From the NCBI GenBank assembly GCA_018436095.1, contig JAHDMJ010000032.1:1-64000 (forward strand): a stretch of DNA of 64,000 nt. The letters run 5' to 3'. This document shows positions 8,938 to 17,191 of the stretch, one piece after another. This DNA is from Clostridia bacterium (GTDB lineage Bacteria > Bacillota > Peptococcia > DRI-13 > UBA5745). How positions within the stretch are numbered: the stretch's first letter is position 1; every line of letters begins with the position of its first letter. A model generated the notes under the pieces. That model was not told where the DNA came from and ran no database searches. It worked only from the letters and a program-made list of their open reading frames with translations. The position numbers and the translations under genes are program-made.

Positions 8938-9603
8938 TTACTGATAGACTGCCAGCTTCTTCAGCTCTGCGGCGTCCATTACCTGCAGCCGGCCCCGGCC
9001 CGTCCGCAGTACCATTCCTTCCTTTTCCATTTCTCCAAGGAGCCGTCCTAAATGCCGGGGAGTGATGCCAAAATGCTCCGCCAGCTTGTTTTTATGATAG
9101 AGCAGCTCACCGTCCCCTTGATCCAGGAAATAGCGGGCCAGGCGGTTTTTAGCCGGATAGAGCAAAGTAAAGGAATAACTGGTGGAAGAGCGAAAGAGCT
9201 TTTCAATAGTGCTGCTGCAAGCCAATTTGTAAAAAGCCACATTGTTCTCCAAATATTGCTCCGTCAAGGTCATCGGGATAGCAATAAGGGTAACGGCGGT
9301 TTCGGCCACTACATTATGAAGGGTATCTCTTTTCAAGAGTATTTCAATATCCCCAAAAAGGCTGGGGGGCTCCTCCACCGCAATACTGATCATTTTGCCG
9401 GCCTCCGATACGGAAAAAACCCGCAGCTTACCTACTGCTAAAATAGTGAAATGATTTACCGGCTCGCCGCTGCGCATCACCATTTCCCCTTTTTCATAAT
9501 GAAACAGGCTGGCCCCTTTCTCTACTTCCGGCACAAAAATATCCTTTAGCTTATATTTATCGATATAGGCTTTTAATTTTACAGCGTCTCTTTCACTTCT
9601 CAT
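8938..9603 (-). CDS. Crp/Fnr-family transcriptional regulator
   Basis: 221 aa. N-terminal cyclic-nucleotide-binding-like beta barrel (YEKGEMVMRSGEPVNHFTIL ... SLFGDIEIL, roughly residues 30-115), long dimer helix, and C-terminal winged helix (NKLAEHFGITPRHLGRLLGE, about residues 170-190). It has no Fnr-type N-terminal cysteine cluster, so the signal is not an Fe-S cluster; in layout it is like YeiL-type regulators. It sits between two perfect GGACATATGTCC palindromes, one in front of its own promoter and the divergent SAHH-like gene, the other in front of the downstream MBL-HD/nucleoside operon. Likely autoregulated local regulator. Confidence 0.9.
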   Translation of the reverse strand: MRSERDAVKLKAYIDKYKLKDIFVPEVEKGASLFHYEKGEMVMRSGEPVNHFTILAVGKLRVFSVSEAGKMISIAVEEPPSLFGDIEILLKRDTLHNVVAETAVTLIAIPMTLTEQYLENNVAFYKLACSSTIEKLFRSSTSYSFTLLYPAKNRLARYFLDQGDGELLYHKNKLAEHFGITPRHLGRLLGEMEKEGMVLRTGRGRLQVMDAAELKKLAVYQ

Positions 9604-9639
9604 GGCTTGATCCCTGCCTCCGGTCTATTAAGCGCTAAG

Positions 9640-9655
9640 AAGGACATATGTCCTT
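9640..9655. promoter_or_regulatory. Palindromic operator AAGGACATATGTCCTT (copy 2)
   Basis: Perfect 16-bp palindrome containing the same 12-bp core as at 8828, placed in the divergent promoter region between the Crp-like gene and the SAHH-like gene. Probably controls both directions. Confidence 0.6.
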
Positions 9656-9748
9656 TTTTTCAGTATACAAAATGCGTTATGGTAATGCTAGTGAAATTTT
9701 GCTCCCATAAGAGGCAAAATAAATGATTAGAAAAGCAGGTGGGCCATC

Positions 9749-10924
9749 ATGGAATCGATCATCGACGACCGGAGTCTGGCAGAAGTTGGCCAGCAAAGAA
9801 TGGGCTGGTTCAGAGAGCAGATGCCCTTAATTACCGCCATCAAAAAAACCTTCGAAAAAGAAAAGCCTTTTCAAGACCTGAATATCGCCATCTGCCTCCA
9901 TGTAGAGCCAAAAACCGCCTATTGGATCGAAGCCCTTTTAGCCGGCGGCGCCAGGCATATTTTCCTTGTAGGCTGCCTGGGTACTACCAAGCCGGATACC
10001 GCCGCTTTTTTGGCGGCCAAAGAACAGGTTACCGTCCTGGCCAAAGAAAAAGATACCATGGAGGACCATCAGCGCTATCTGGAAATGGTCATGAGCGAAA
10101 AGCCTCAGCTATTTCTGGACAACGGCGCCAGTCTGATCCTGGCCTACCACCAGCGGCAACGGGATTGGCTGCCTTTGGGCGCCAATGAGGAAACCCGTAC
10201 CGGCCGCTTGTTGATTGACGATTCCGGTTATAGCCTTAAGTTTCCCGTTATTGTCATTGATGATTCCCCTTTAAAAAAGTTGCTGGAAAATGCCGTAGGC
10301 GTCGGCCAATCTGTGGTGGACGGGCTGATGCGTTCCACCAGCCTGCTTTTGGGCGGCAAACGCATTCTGGTCATCGGCTACGGCTACTGCGGCAGCGGCA
10401 CCGCCGGCAAGCTGCGGGCCATGGGCGCCCACACCAGTGTCTACGATATCGACCCCGTCTATCTGCTGAAAGCCAAGGCTGACGGCCACCGGGTCAGCGA
10501 AGAACTGCCCGCTCTGATTGCCGAAGCCGATATCATCATTACCTTAACCGGCCGCTTCAATATCCTGACAGCAGAGCATATTCCTCATTTTAAGGACGGC
10601 GTCATTCTGGCCAATGCCGGCCACTTCGGCTTCGAGATCGACGTCCCCGGCCTTACGGCCCGGGCTGCCTCTATTGAGACCGTAGGCAAGGGCAAGCAAA
10701 TGCTGACTTTCCAGGATAAGCGCGTCTTCTTATTGGAAGAGGCCAATCCTCTCAACTTGTCTGCCGGCGACGGCAACCCCATTGAGATCATGGATTTAGG
10801 CCTTTCCCTTCAGGCTTTATGCGGCGCCCGTATCGCTACGGACCGCAGCCAACTGATAACCGGCGTCCAGCCGGTGCCCCGGGATATCGATTGCCTGGTC
10901 AGCCGCCAAATGATCAATAGCTAA
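9749..10924 (+). CDS. Divergent S-adenosylhomocysteine-hydrolase-like enzyme
   Basis: 391 aa, about 40 shorter than typical AHCY. Most catalytic positions align with the family: His51 (LHVEPKTA), Asp124 (FLDNGAS), Glu148 (EETRTG), Lys176 and Asn181 (DSPLKKLLEN), His282 (GHFGFEIDV). The family aspartate before the Asn is Glu180 here. The NAD-binding glycine loop is GYGYCGSG where typical enzymes have GYGDVGKG. The conserved C-terminal tail, which reaches into the partner's NAD site, is missing. Expected reaction: reversible hydrolysis of SAH, or a related thio-nucleoside such as S-inosylhomocysteine, to homocysteine and nucleoside. Context with a nucleoside importer supports nucleoside metabolism. 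ATG 9749 is preceded by AGGTGGGCCATC. Confidence 0.82.
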   Translation: MESIIDDRSLAEVGQQRMGWFREQMPLITAIKKTFEKEKPFQDLNIAICLHVEPKTAYWIEALLAGGARHIFLVGCLGTTKPDTAAFLAAKEQVTVLAKEKDTMEDHQRYLEMVMSEKPQLFLDNGASLILAYHQRQRDWLPLGANEETRTGRLLIDDSGYSLKFPVIVIDDSPLKKLLENAVGVGQSVVDGLMRSTSLLLGGKRILVIGYGYCGSGTAGKLRAMGAHTSVYDIDPVYLLKAKADGHRVSEELPALIAEADIIITLTGRFNILTAEHIPHFKDGVILANAGHFGFEIDVPGLTARAASIETVGKGKQMLTFQDKRVFLLEEANPLNLSAGDGNPIEIMDLGLSLQALCGARIATDRSQLITGVQPVPRDIDCLVSRQMINS

Positions 10925-10942
10925 TTTTGCCGCTATAGCAAC

Positions 10943-10986
10943 GGAGGCCCGCATGAACCTTAGGTTTTGCGAGCCTCCTTCTTTTT
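10943..10986. terminator. Terminator between convergent genes
   Basis: GGAGGCCCGCA pairs with TGCGAGCCTCC and is followed on the plus strand by TTCTTTTTTTC. It ends the SAHH-like transcript and lies right at the end of the convergent TetR gene. Confidence 0.8.
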
Positions 10987-10988
10987 TT

Positions 10989-11621
10989 CTATATTTTTTG
11001 ATTGGTTTTGAGCCCCTCCAGCAGCAGTTTAAAATGAGCCGTTGCCTGCTCCTTAAGGTCAAAGCCGGGATAGCGGATACACCATTCGTAACTGACACCC
11101 CGGATGGCCATGACCAGGTGCCGGGCAATTTCATCCACCGGCAGGCTGTTTTTAAATTTCCCCTGACGGATTCCTTTATTCAATACATCTTGAAATAATA
11201 GATAAAATTCCCGGCCATAGCCCTTGACCGCTTCAGTGTCCACGGTTCCTGCCAACAGCATCTGATAAACCTTTTTCATATTTTCATAGCCGATTGTGCC
11301 GGTGAGCACATCGGCTATTTTTGCAATTAGGGCGAGGAACACCTCGTCAGCAGGCATATGGTCCGGAAGCGCTTCCAAAAAAGACTTATAATCCATATCG
11401 GCTTGAGCGGCGTAATCGGCAATGATCAGAGCAATAAGCGCATCCTTCGATTCAAAGTGCACATAGAAGGCGCCTTTGGTGATACCGGCGGCATCGGTAA
11501 TATCCTCAACTCCTACAGAGGCAAAGTCCTTTTCTATAAAAAGACTCCGGGCACTATCATATAGTTTTTTTCTGGTTTCCGCCGCCTGCTCCTTTTTCTT
11601 GTTTGGCTTTTTTATTCTCAT
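10989..11621 (-). CDS. TetR/AcrR family transcriptional regulator (paralogue 2)
   Basis: 210 aa; helix-turn-helix signature VEDITDAAGITKGAFYVHFE at about residues 38-57, followed by the effector domain. Strongly similar over its whole length to the regulator at 1104-1727. The start follows AGGAGGGACAAGCGA. Divergent from the SLH-domain surface protein, with a 25-bp operator-like sequence at 11679-11703 between them. Likely represses the surface protein and itself; signal unknown. Confidence 0.92.
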   Translation of the reverse strand: MRIKKPNKKKEQAAETRKKLYDSARSLFIEKDFASVGVEDITDAAGITKGAFYVHFESKDALIALIIADYAAQADMDYKSFLEALPDHMPADEVFLALIAKIADVLTGTIGYENMKKVYQMLLAGTVDTEAVKGYGREFYLLFQDVLNKGIRQGKFKNSLPVDEIARHLVMAIRGVSYEWCIRYPGFDLKEQATAHFKLLLEGLKTNQKI

Positions 11622-11678
11622 TCGCTTGTCCCTCCTATTGAACTCTTTTTCTGGGTATAGTACAATATTATATAATAG

Positions 11679-11703
11679 TAACCCCGGTTAGTGAATGCGG
11701 TTA
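11679..11703. promoter_or_regulatory. Putative TetR operator (second copy)
   Basis: Same 25-bp architecture as 1023-1047: TAACC at one end, TTAGTGAA in the centre, GGTTA at the other end. A further half-site-like TCCCGGTT follows at once. Found in the divergent region of the second TetR/surface-protein pair. Confidence 0.55.
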
Positions 11704-11815
11704 ATAATCCCGGTTGCCCTATTTGCACTATAACACCCGCAAGCTCTAAATTCAAGTTACTGTAGGGATAATGCCGGCCAAGGCTACAAGCCGCTTAAAG
11801 AACGGAGGGAAAAAT

Positions 11816-14800
11816 ATGAGTAAAAACAAAAGGTTGAAAAAGCTCACGTCCTTAATACTATCTATGGCAATGATTATAGGCGTACTGCCTGGTGCACTGG
11901 CAGCTCAAGAATTACCAACAGAAAAACATCCGGCATTTCATGAAACCGGGCCGGCGCCGCTGGAAATGCAGTCCGACTTGCTGGGCTCAGGCGCCGCCTC
12001 ATTTGTTCTGAAAAACCTGGCTGCCGGCGCCTTGACCTCCCTTGGAGAATATGGCATGGATCAAGCCCTGGAGGCAATATTCGGCCCGCAAACCGGCGAG
12101 GTCATCCTCGCTTTCGAAGAAATTAAAGATGAAATCCGGGGGCTCAAGGCTCAGATTGAAAACCTCAGCGCCAAGCTGGATCTGGTCTCCCTGAAAAATG
12201 ACCTGAACACCTACGCTGCCTTCATGAACAACTACTCCGGCGTATACGAAAAATTCTGTGTCAGCCGTGATTATTATGCCAAGGACGCCAAGCAGACAAA
12301 GCTTTTCCTGACCAATCTCTATTCCGTCAAGGATCTCAACTATCTGGTGGAGGGTAAAAGCGTCATCGGCGCCACTTTGGCTCTGGGCAACCGTCTGACC
12401 ATGCCCTTTGCGGGAAATTACAATGCTTTTGGCGCCTTTGACAAGCTGGATCGGTTTACCCACCGTTGGGAACATCAGGGCTATGCCCAAAGGAAGGCTT
12501 TCAGGAACAGCGCTATCTATACTTATGCCCTGTTTTCTTCCATGAGCCAACTGGCCTGCCAAACAGTCATTGACAGTAATCCCGGCAATGATGAAAATTC
12601 CATAAACCTGCGGCTGGAGGCCGCAGGCTGGCTCCAGCTCCTCAAGGAAAATGCCGTGAAGGTCAACGAAATGAACCAGCGCTGCTCCGTCATCGAGCAC
12701 CCCGACTTACGCATCTACCGGGATACTAAAAAGGGGACCGACCTTTATGTGTTCTATAAAAAAGTAGAAAAAAGCTATATGTACACCCCAAAGGACCCTG
12801 AATGGGGTTGGTATACCTCCAAATGGAGTTCTTTTTATTCGGAAAAGCTGATCTTCCCTATGGCCAGAACCCTGAAATTCAATGAAAATGACGACGGTCC
12901 CCACAGCACGTTATTCCATTCTCAGCAACCCGCTATAACGATGTATCAAGCGATCTACAAGGACTACCAGGCGGATAACGGAGGCAAAGCGGTAGACCTG
13001 CATGATATATTTTTCGGCGCAAACAACGGCGCCTTTACCCGCCCCGCCGGTGTGCCGGCAAAGGCAAGCTTTGCCACCCACGTGTACCGGTGGCAGGAGT
13101 CGCCTTACCGGGCGCCGCGATGCACCTGGACGGCTACTGTGGTCAACCATCAGGCTCAGACCCAAAGCCTCACTTTGATCGATGCCCAGTTTCATCCAAA
13201 TCGCGATTTGTATACGGTCAACAGCCATCTTGACGCCTCCTTTTACAGCCCCATATATTATTACGGTGCGGTAGCCCAGGGAAAGCTGATGCTGCCGCCG
13301 GAAGAGGAATCGGTCCCCGAACCTGCCGACAGGATCAGCGGCATGGCCGGCTTCTATGAGCTGCCCTATGCCGGGACGGTTACCCTTTCGGTGGCGGAGA
13401 AAACCGGCTATACCTGTCAGTGGCATGTGAATACCGGCCACGGCAGCGTCTATGAAGCTATTTATGGCGAAACCGGCACCAGTTATACCCTCCCTGTCCT
13501 GGCTGCCCATATGAACGGTTATCAGTATGTCTGTACCTTTAGTAAAGATGAGCCCCCGGCAGATCCTTCGGCAGATCCCTGGTCAGACTATTCCTATACC
13601 GCTCCCTCTACTCTCCGATTGGTTGGTGATGATGTGGCTGTTCCTGATATAGTCCATGAAGTAAGCAATGCCGCTGAGCTGGAAGCCGCCCTGGAGCGGG
13701 TAAGCGCAGGAGACTGGAGTGGCCATACTTTAAAGCTGGCGGCGGCCATCCGCTATCCCCTGCCCATTACACTCTTTGACCGCTCCCTTATCATTGATTT
13801 AAACGGATATAATCTGACGGTAGCACCTGAAGCAACGGCTGATCCCAACATTGACCCCCTGGGCAGCGCACCGGCCATTGCCGCTGTTTATGCGGGCAGC
13901 AACAGCTCTTTGGCGGTTATCGGCAGCACAGCAGAAGGCGCTTTGAATGTAGTGGCAGGCCAGGGTATAGCCTACGGCATTTATGCCACGGAAGAAAGCG
14001 CTGTCCAGGTAAGCGCCGTTGCAGCAGGGGGCGGCGGCACTGCCGTCCAGGTGTCAAATAACGGTCAGGCGATGATAACAGGCGATTTGCAGGCGAATGG
14101 GCAGCAGGCCCTGGGCGCAAGTTGTGTTGACGGCGGCAGCATCAGTATCAAGGGCGGGGCAACCATAGCCGGAGCCGGTTCTGCCGCAGCTTATATTGCC
14201 TCTTCCAACAATATGAGCTCCGGAATCAGCATCGGCGGCAATGTGACGGTCTCCGGCCCGGGCAGCCGGGGAGCTTATCTGGATGGAGAAAACACAGCCC
14301 TTACAGTAGGCGGCAGCGTTAATGTAATTGGCGGCAGCGGAATTGCCGCCGGTCAGGGTAAAGCGGCTATCCATGGCGGGATCAGCGCTGCCGGCTATGC
14401 TGTAAATGCCTGGGATAGGGCCTCTGTTTATGTACGCGGGAACATCCTTGCCGCAGGCGGAGAGACCGTGGCTGTATCGTCTTACGGAGCAGGCTTGCAG
14501 ATAGACGGCAATGTGACTGCTTCAGGGCGGAACAGCACAGGAATTCTGGCAGAATCATGGACGCTTGCAGAGCCGGCTCTAGGCACCCAGGCTACTGTTG
14601 GCGGCACCATCAGCGCTCCCATTCCCCTGCGCATCGGAAACCGTCCGGCAGCGGAAAACCAGCACGGCGAACTGCCGGCCAAGCCCGGCTATTACACATT
14701 TACAGACGGCACAAACACAGTATGGGCAAAGCCCGGCTCTTTTGTATTCCTTACAGGCGATAGCTCCGATAAGGGCGATGATGGCGGCTCTTCCCCCGGC

Positions 14801-16132
14801 GGTAATACGCCGGCTGCCGCTATAGGGGCAACCAGCCCCGGCCAGCCGGCAACGGCAACGGTTTTGATTGCAGCCCAAACTGCAACCAGAGACACAGCAG
14901 GTTCAACAGGAAGTATGGCAATTGCATCCGTTCCCGATCAAGCCGTCAATGATGCCATTGCCAAAGCCCGGGCAGAAGCCGGCCTGGCGGGTAAAACTGC
15001 AGAAGGCATTGCTTTGGCGCTGAATATCACTATGCCGGCGGGTGCAACCTCCCTGACAACAACCCTAAGCCAAAAGGCCTTAATCGATTTGATCAATGCC
15101 CAAGTAACCAGCCTCCGCATCAACGGAGGACCGGTAGCCTTAAGCTTTGATTTAAACGCTCTCAGAGAGATCCGGGAGCAGAGCGATGGCAATATCAGCA
15201 TCACCATAACCCCGGCCACAGGGCTTACCCCCCAGTCTCAGTCTCTCATCGGAAACAGGCCGGCCTATGCCATCACCATCAGCAGCCCTGGAGAGGGTAG
15301 CCACACCAATGTAAGCAGCCTTGGCGACGGTCAGGCAACCCTGGCCATCCCTTATATTCCTTCAGGAAATGAGGCCGCAGGCTATCTGTTTGGCGTATAT
15401 GTGAATGACAACGGTGATGCAGCTCCCATTCCCGGCTCCGCCTATGATCCCGGCAGCAGGAACATTCTCATCCCCGCCAGCCATTTCTCTGTCTACGGCG
15501 TAGGCTACATCCCTCCGGCGGCAAAGTTCATTGATATCGGCAGCCACTGGGCAAAGGATTCCATTGACTATACGGTAGGACGGGGCCTCCTTGCCGGCAC
15601 ATCCGGCAACACCTTCACTCCTGATCTTCCGGTGACTCTCGGCATGCTGGCGGCAGTTCTGGGCCGGCTGGCCCAGGTAGATATCAGCCTCTACACCGGC
15701 GACAGCTTCCCTGATCTCGAAGAGGGCAATGCTTTTCGCCTCTACATAGAATGGGCTTCCGCGAAAGGCATTGTCCAAAGCAGCAGCCCAGGCATCAACG
15801 CCAGCCTGCTCTCGCCTGACCGCAGCGTCAGCCGGGAGGAAACCGCTCTGATTCTACAGAACTTCGCCCAGGCCGCCGGCTACAAACTGCCTGTACTTTA
15901 CCAGACCGCTGCCTACGCTGACGAAAGTAGTATAGGCAGCATTTATCAAGAAGCAGTCAAGACTATGCAGCAGGCCGGCCTCATGATGGGCCAACAGGCC
16001 AACAGCTTCAACCCCAAGGCCCAGGTCACCCGGGCAGAGGTGGCAGCTATACTCCACCGCTACATTAAGTTAACCATCGATCCTGCCACCGCCCAGGGCT
16101 GGGCCCTGCAGGACGACGGCCGGTATTTCTAA
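11816..16132 (+). CDS. Large S-layer-homology surface protein
   Basis: 1438 aa from ATG 11816 (ACGGAGGGAAAAAT upstream). Signal peptide at residues 1-30 (LSMAMIIGVLPGALA). Residues about 45-200 are alpha-helical with heptad character (EEIKDEIRGLKAQIENLSAK). The middle has beta-rich domains, including an Ig-like segment. From about 615 to 930 there is a parallel beta-helix-like region: a parallel-beta-helix start (SNAAELEAALERVSAG), then repeated GG.I/V turns. A Gly/Thr/Ala-rich stretch follows. Three SLH domains at about 1235-1421 (IDIGSHWAKDSIDYTVGRG; FPDLEEGNAFRLYIEWASAK; YADESSIGSIYQEAVKTMQQ) should anchor it to secondary cell-wall polymer. It ends abruptly in GWALQDDGRYF, the start of a choline-binding-like repeat. 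Ligand unknown. Confidence 0.88.
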   Translation: MSKNKRLKKLTSLILSMAMIIGVLPGALAAQELPTEKHPAFHETGPAPLEMQSDLLGSGAASFVLKNLAAGALTSLGEYGMDQALEAIFGPQTGEVILAFEEIKDEIRGLKAQIENLSAKLDLVSLKNDLNTYAAFMNNYSGVYEKFCVSRDYYAKDAKQTKLFLTNLYSVKDLNYLVEGKSVIGATLALGNRLTMPFAGNYNAFGAFDKLDRFTHRWEHQGYAQRKAFRNSAIYTYALFSSMSQLACQTVIDSNPGNDENSINLRLEAAGWLQLLKENAVKVNEMNQRCSVIEHPDLRIYRDTKKGTDLYVFYKKVEKSYMYTPKDPEWGWYTSKWSSFYSEKLIFPMARTLKFNENDDGPHSTLFHSQQPAITMYQAIYKDYQADNGGKAVDLHDIFFGANNGAFTRPAGVPAKASFATHVYRWQESPYRAPRCTWTATVVNHQAQTQSLTLIDAQFHPNRDLYTVNSHLDASFYSPIYYYGAVAQGKLMLPPEEESVPEPADRISGMAGFYELPYAGTVTLSVAEKTGYTCQWHVNTGHGSVYEAIYGETGTSYTLPVLAAHMNGYQYVCTFSKDEPPADPSADPWSDYSYTAPSTLRLVGDDVAVPDIVHEVSNAAELEAALERVSAGDWSGHTLKLAAAIRYPLPITLFDRSLIIDLNGYNLTVAPEATADPNIDPLGSAPAIAAVYAGSNSSLAVIGSTAEGALNVVAGQGIAYGIYATEESAVQVSAVAAGGGGTAVQVSNNGQAMITGDLQANGQQALGASCVDGGSISIKGGATIAGAGSAAAYIASSNNMSSGISIGGNVTVSGPGSRGAYLDGENTALTVGGSVNVIGGSGIAAGQGKAAIHGGISAAGYAVNAWDRASVYVRGNILAAGGETVAVSSYGAGLQIDGNVTASGRNSTGILAESWTLAEPALGTQATVGGTISAPIPLRIGNRPAAENQHGELPAKPGYYTFTDGTNTVWAKPGSFVFLTGDSSDKGDDGGSSPGGNTPAAAIGATSPGQPATATVLIAAQTATRDTAGSTGSMAIASVPDQAVNDAIAKARAEAGLAGKTAEGIALALNITMPAGATSLTTTLSQKALIDLINAQVTSLRINGGPVALSFDLNALREIREQSDGNISITITPATGLTPQSQSLIGNRPAYAITISSPGEGSHTNVSSLGDGQATLAIPYIPSGNEAAGYLFGVYVNDNGDAAPIPGSAYDPGSRNILIPASHFSVYGVGYIPPAAKFIDIGSHWAKDSIDYTVGRGLLAGTSGNTFTPDLPVTLGMLAAVLGRLAQVDISLYTGDSFPDLEEGNAFRLYIEWASAKGIVQSSSPGINASLLSPDRSVSREETALILQNFAQAAGYKLPVLYQTAAYADESSIGSIYQEAVKTMQQAGLMMGQQANSFNPKAQVTRAEVAAILHRYIKLTIDPATAQGWALQDDGRYF

Positions 16133-16142
16133 AAAGCGTTCA

Positions 16143-16203
16143 TTCAGCTTTCACAAGCTCTTCACGCGTCTTTCCTTCTGCCGTCATAAATTTGGTATAC
16201 AAT
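16143..16203 (+). promoter_or_regulatory. Possible promoter with TTCAC direct repeats
   Basis: TTCAG (16143), TTCAC (16150) and TTCAC (16161) precede a TATACAAT -10-like sequence (16196-16203) upstream of the DUF2680-type gene. Such spaced pentamers are typical of OmpR-family response-regulator sites; tentative. Confidence 0.3.
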
Positions 16204-16253
16204 GGCGTTGTAGTCAGCAGTAAAAAAAACGGTAAAGAAAAGGAGTGATCGTG

Positions 16254-17000
16254 ATGAACAAGAAAAGTGGACTGGCTGCTGTGCTGGTTTTAGGGATTAT
16301 GGCAGGGGGCGGCGGCGGGGCTTACGCTGCCTCCGAAGCGGCGGCAGATACAAAGCCTGCTGTCACCCAACAGCAATACAGCCGGGAAATAACAGGAAAT
16401 AGGAAGCAGGCTTTACCCGATCTGGATGAGTTGATTTCTGCCGGCGCTATCGACCAGGCAACCGTTGACCGGCTCACCGAGTTCATGAAGCAGCAAGCTG
16501 CCGATCATAAGGCGGAAATGGACCAGGTGAAAGCCATGACCGCCGAAGAACGGCAAGCATATTTTAAAAGTAACAAGGATGCGAGAAAGGCCGGTTTCTT
16601 AGCCGAAGCAGTAGAAGCCGGCATCATTACCCAAGCCCAGGCAGAGGCCATTCAAAAACTGTTGCCTCAAAAGCCGGATGTTGGCGGCAAAGGGATGGCT
16701 GTTCACCGGCAGGAAAAATCCTTTGATTTAAGCAAACAAATTTCTGACGGCGCCATCGATCAGGCAACTGCCGACCGGCTTACCGAGTTTATGAAGCAGC
16801 AAGCTGCCAGCCGCAAGACGGAAATGGACGAGATAAAAGCTATGACCGCCGAAGAACGGCAGACACATTTTAAAAGTAACAAGGATGCGGGAAAAGCCGG
16901 TTTCTTGTCTGAGGCCGTAGAAGCCGGCATTATCACCCAGGCCCAAGCAGAGGCCATTCAAGAAGGCATGAAAAAACCTGACTCTAAGCCCCTTACATAG
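16254..17000 (+). CDS. Exported protein with two DUF2680-like repeats
   Basis: 248 aa from ATG 16254 (AAAGGAG 8 bases upstream). Signal peptide with a Gly-rich end (IMAGGGGGAYAASEA). The mature part is a tandem duplication of about 85 residues: LISAGAIDQATVDRLTEFMK ... VEAGIITQAQAEAIQK, then QISDGAIDQATADRLTEFMK ... VEAGIITQAQAEAIQE. The units contain the alternating DG/AG-xIxQ-A-D helix-turn repeats of the YckD/DUF2680 family and a central KAMTAEERQ helix. Function of the family is unknown; envelope localisation is expected. The two copies are close to identical, so the duplication seems recent. Confidence 0.8.
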   Translation: MNKKSGLAAVLVLGIMAGGGGGAYAASEAAADTKPAVTQQQYSREITGNRKQALPDLDELISAGAIDQATVDRLTEFMKQQAADHKAEMDQVKAMTAEERQAYFKSNKDARKAGFLAEAVEAGIITQAQAEAIQKLLPQKPDVGGKGMAVHRQEKSFDLSKQISDGAIDQATADRLTEFMKQQAASRKTEMDEIKAMTAEERQTHFKSNKDAGKAGFLSEAVEAGIITQAQAEAIQEGMKKPDSKPLT

Positions 17001-17013
17001 AACATAACAGAAA

Positions 17014-17100
17014 TCCTGGCTGCAAAAGCCTTGATTGCAATGCCTTGGCTGCGGAACCCCCTGACTGCAAAGCCTTGATTGCAGAAACCTTGACTGAAAA
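17014..17100 (+). repeat. Tandem degenerate ~15-nt repeats
   Basis: About six imperfect copies of CCTTGNCTGCAAAG (for example CCTTGATTGCAATG, CCTTGGCTGCGGAA, CCTTGATTGCAGAA) directly after the DUF2680-type gene and before its terminator. No gene is supported here. Confidence 0.6.
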
Positions 17101-17113
17101 ACTCAGCGAACTT

Positions 17114-17163
17114 AAAAAACCCCTTGCTATTCTGATCAACACTCAGAGTAGCAAGGGGTTTTG
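17114..17163. terminator. Bidirectional terminator
   Basis: AACCCCTTGCTA pairs with TAGCAAGGGGTT, flanked by A-run on one side and TTTTG on the other; it separates the convergent DUF2680 and vWA genes. Confidence 0.85.
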
Positions 17164-17191
17164 TTATGATTTTATTTTTTTTTTATATTTT

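Noticed and set aside
11999-12700. 233-codon open frame on the minus strand
   Set aside because: Antisense to the SLH surface protein; no start signals.
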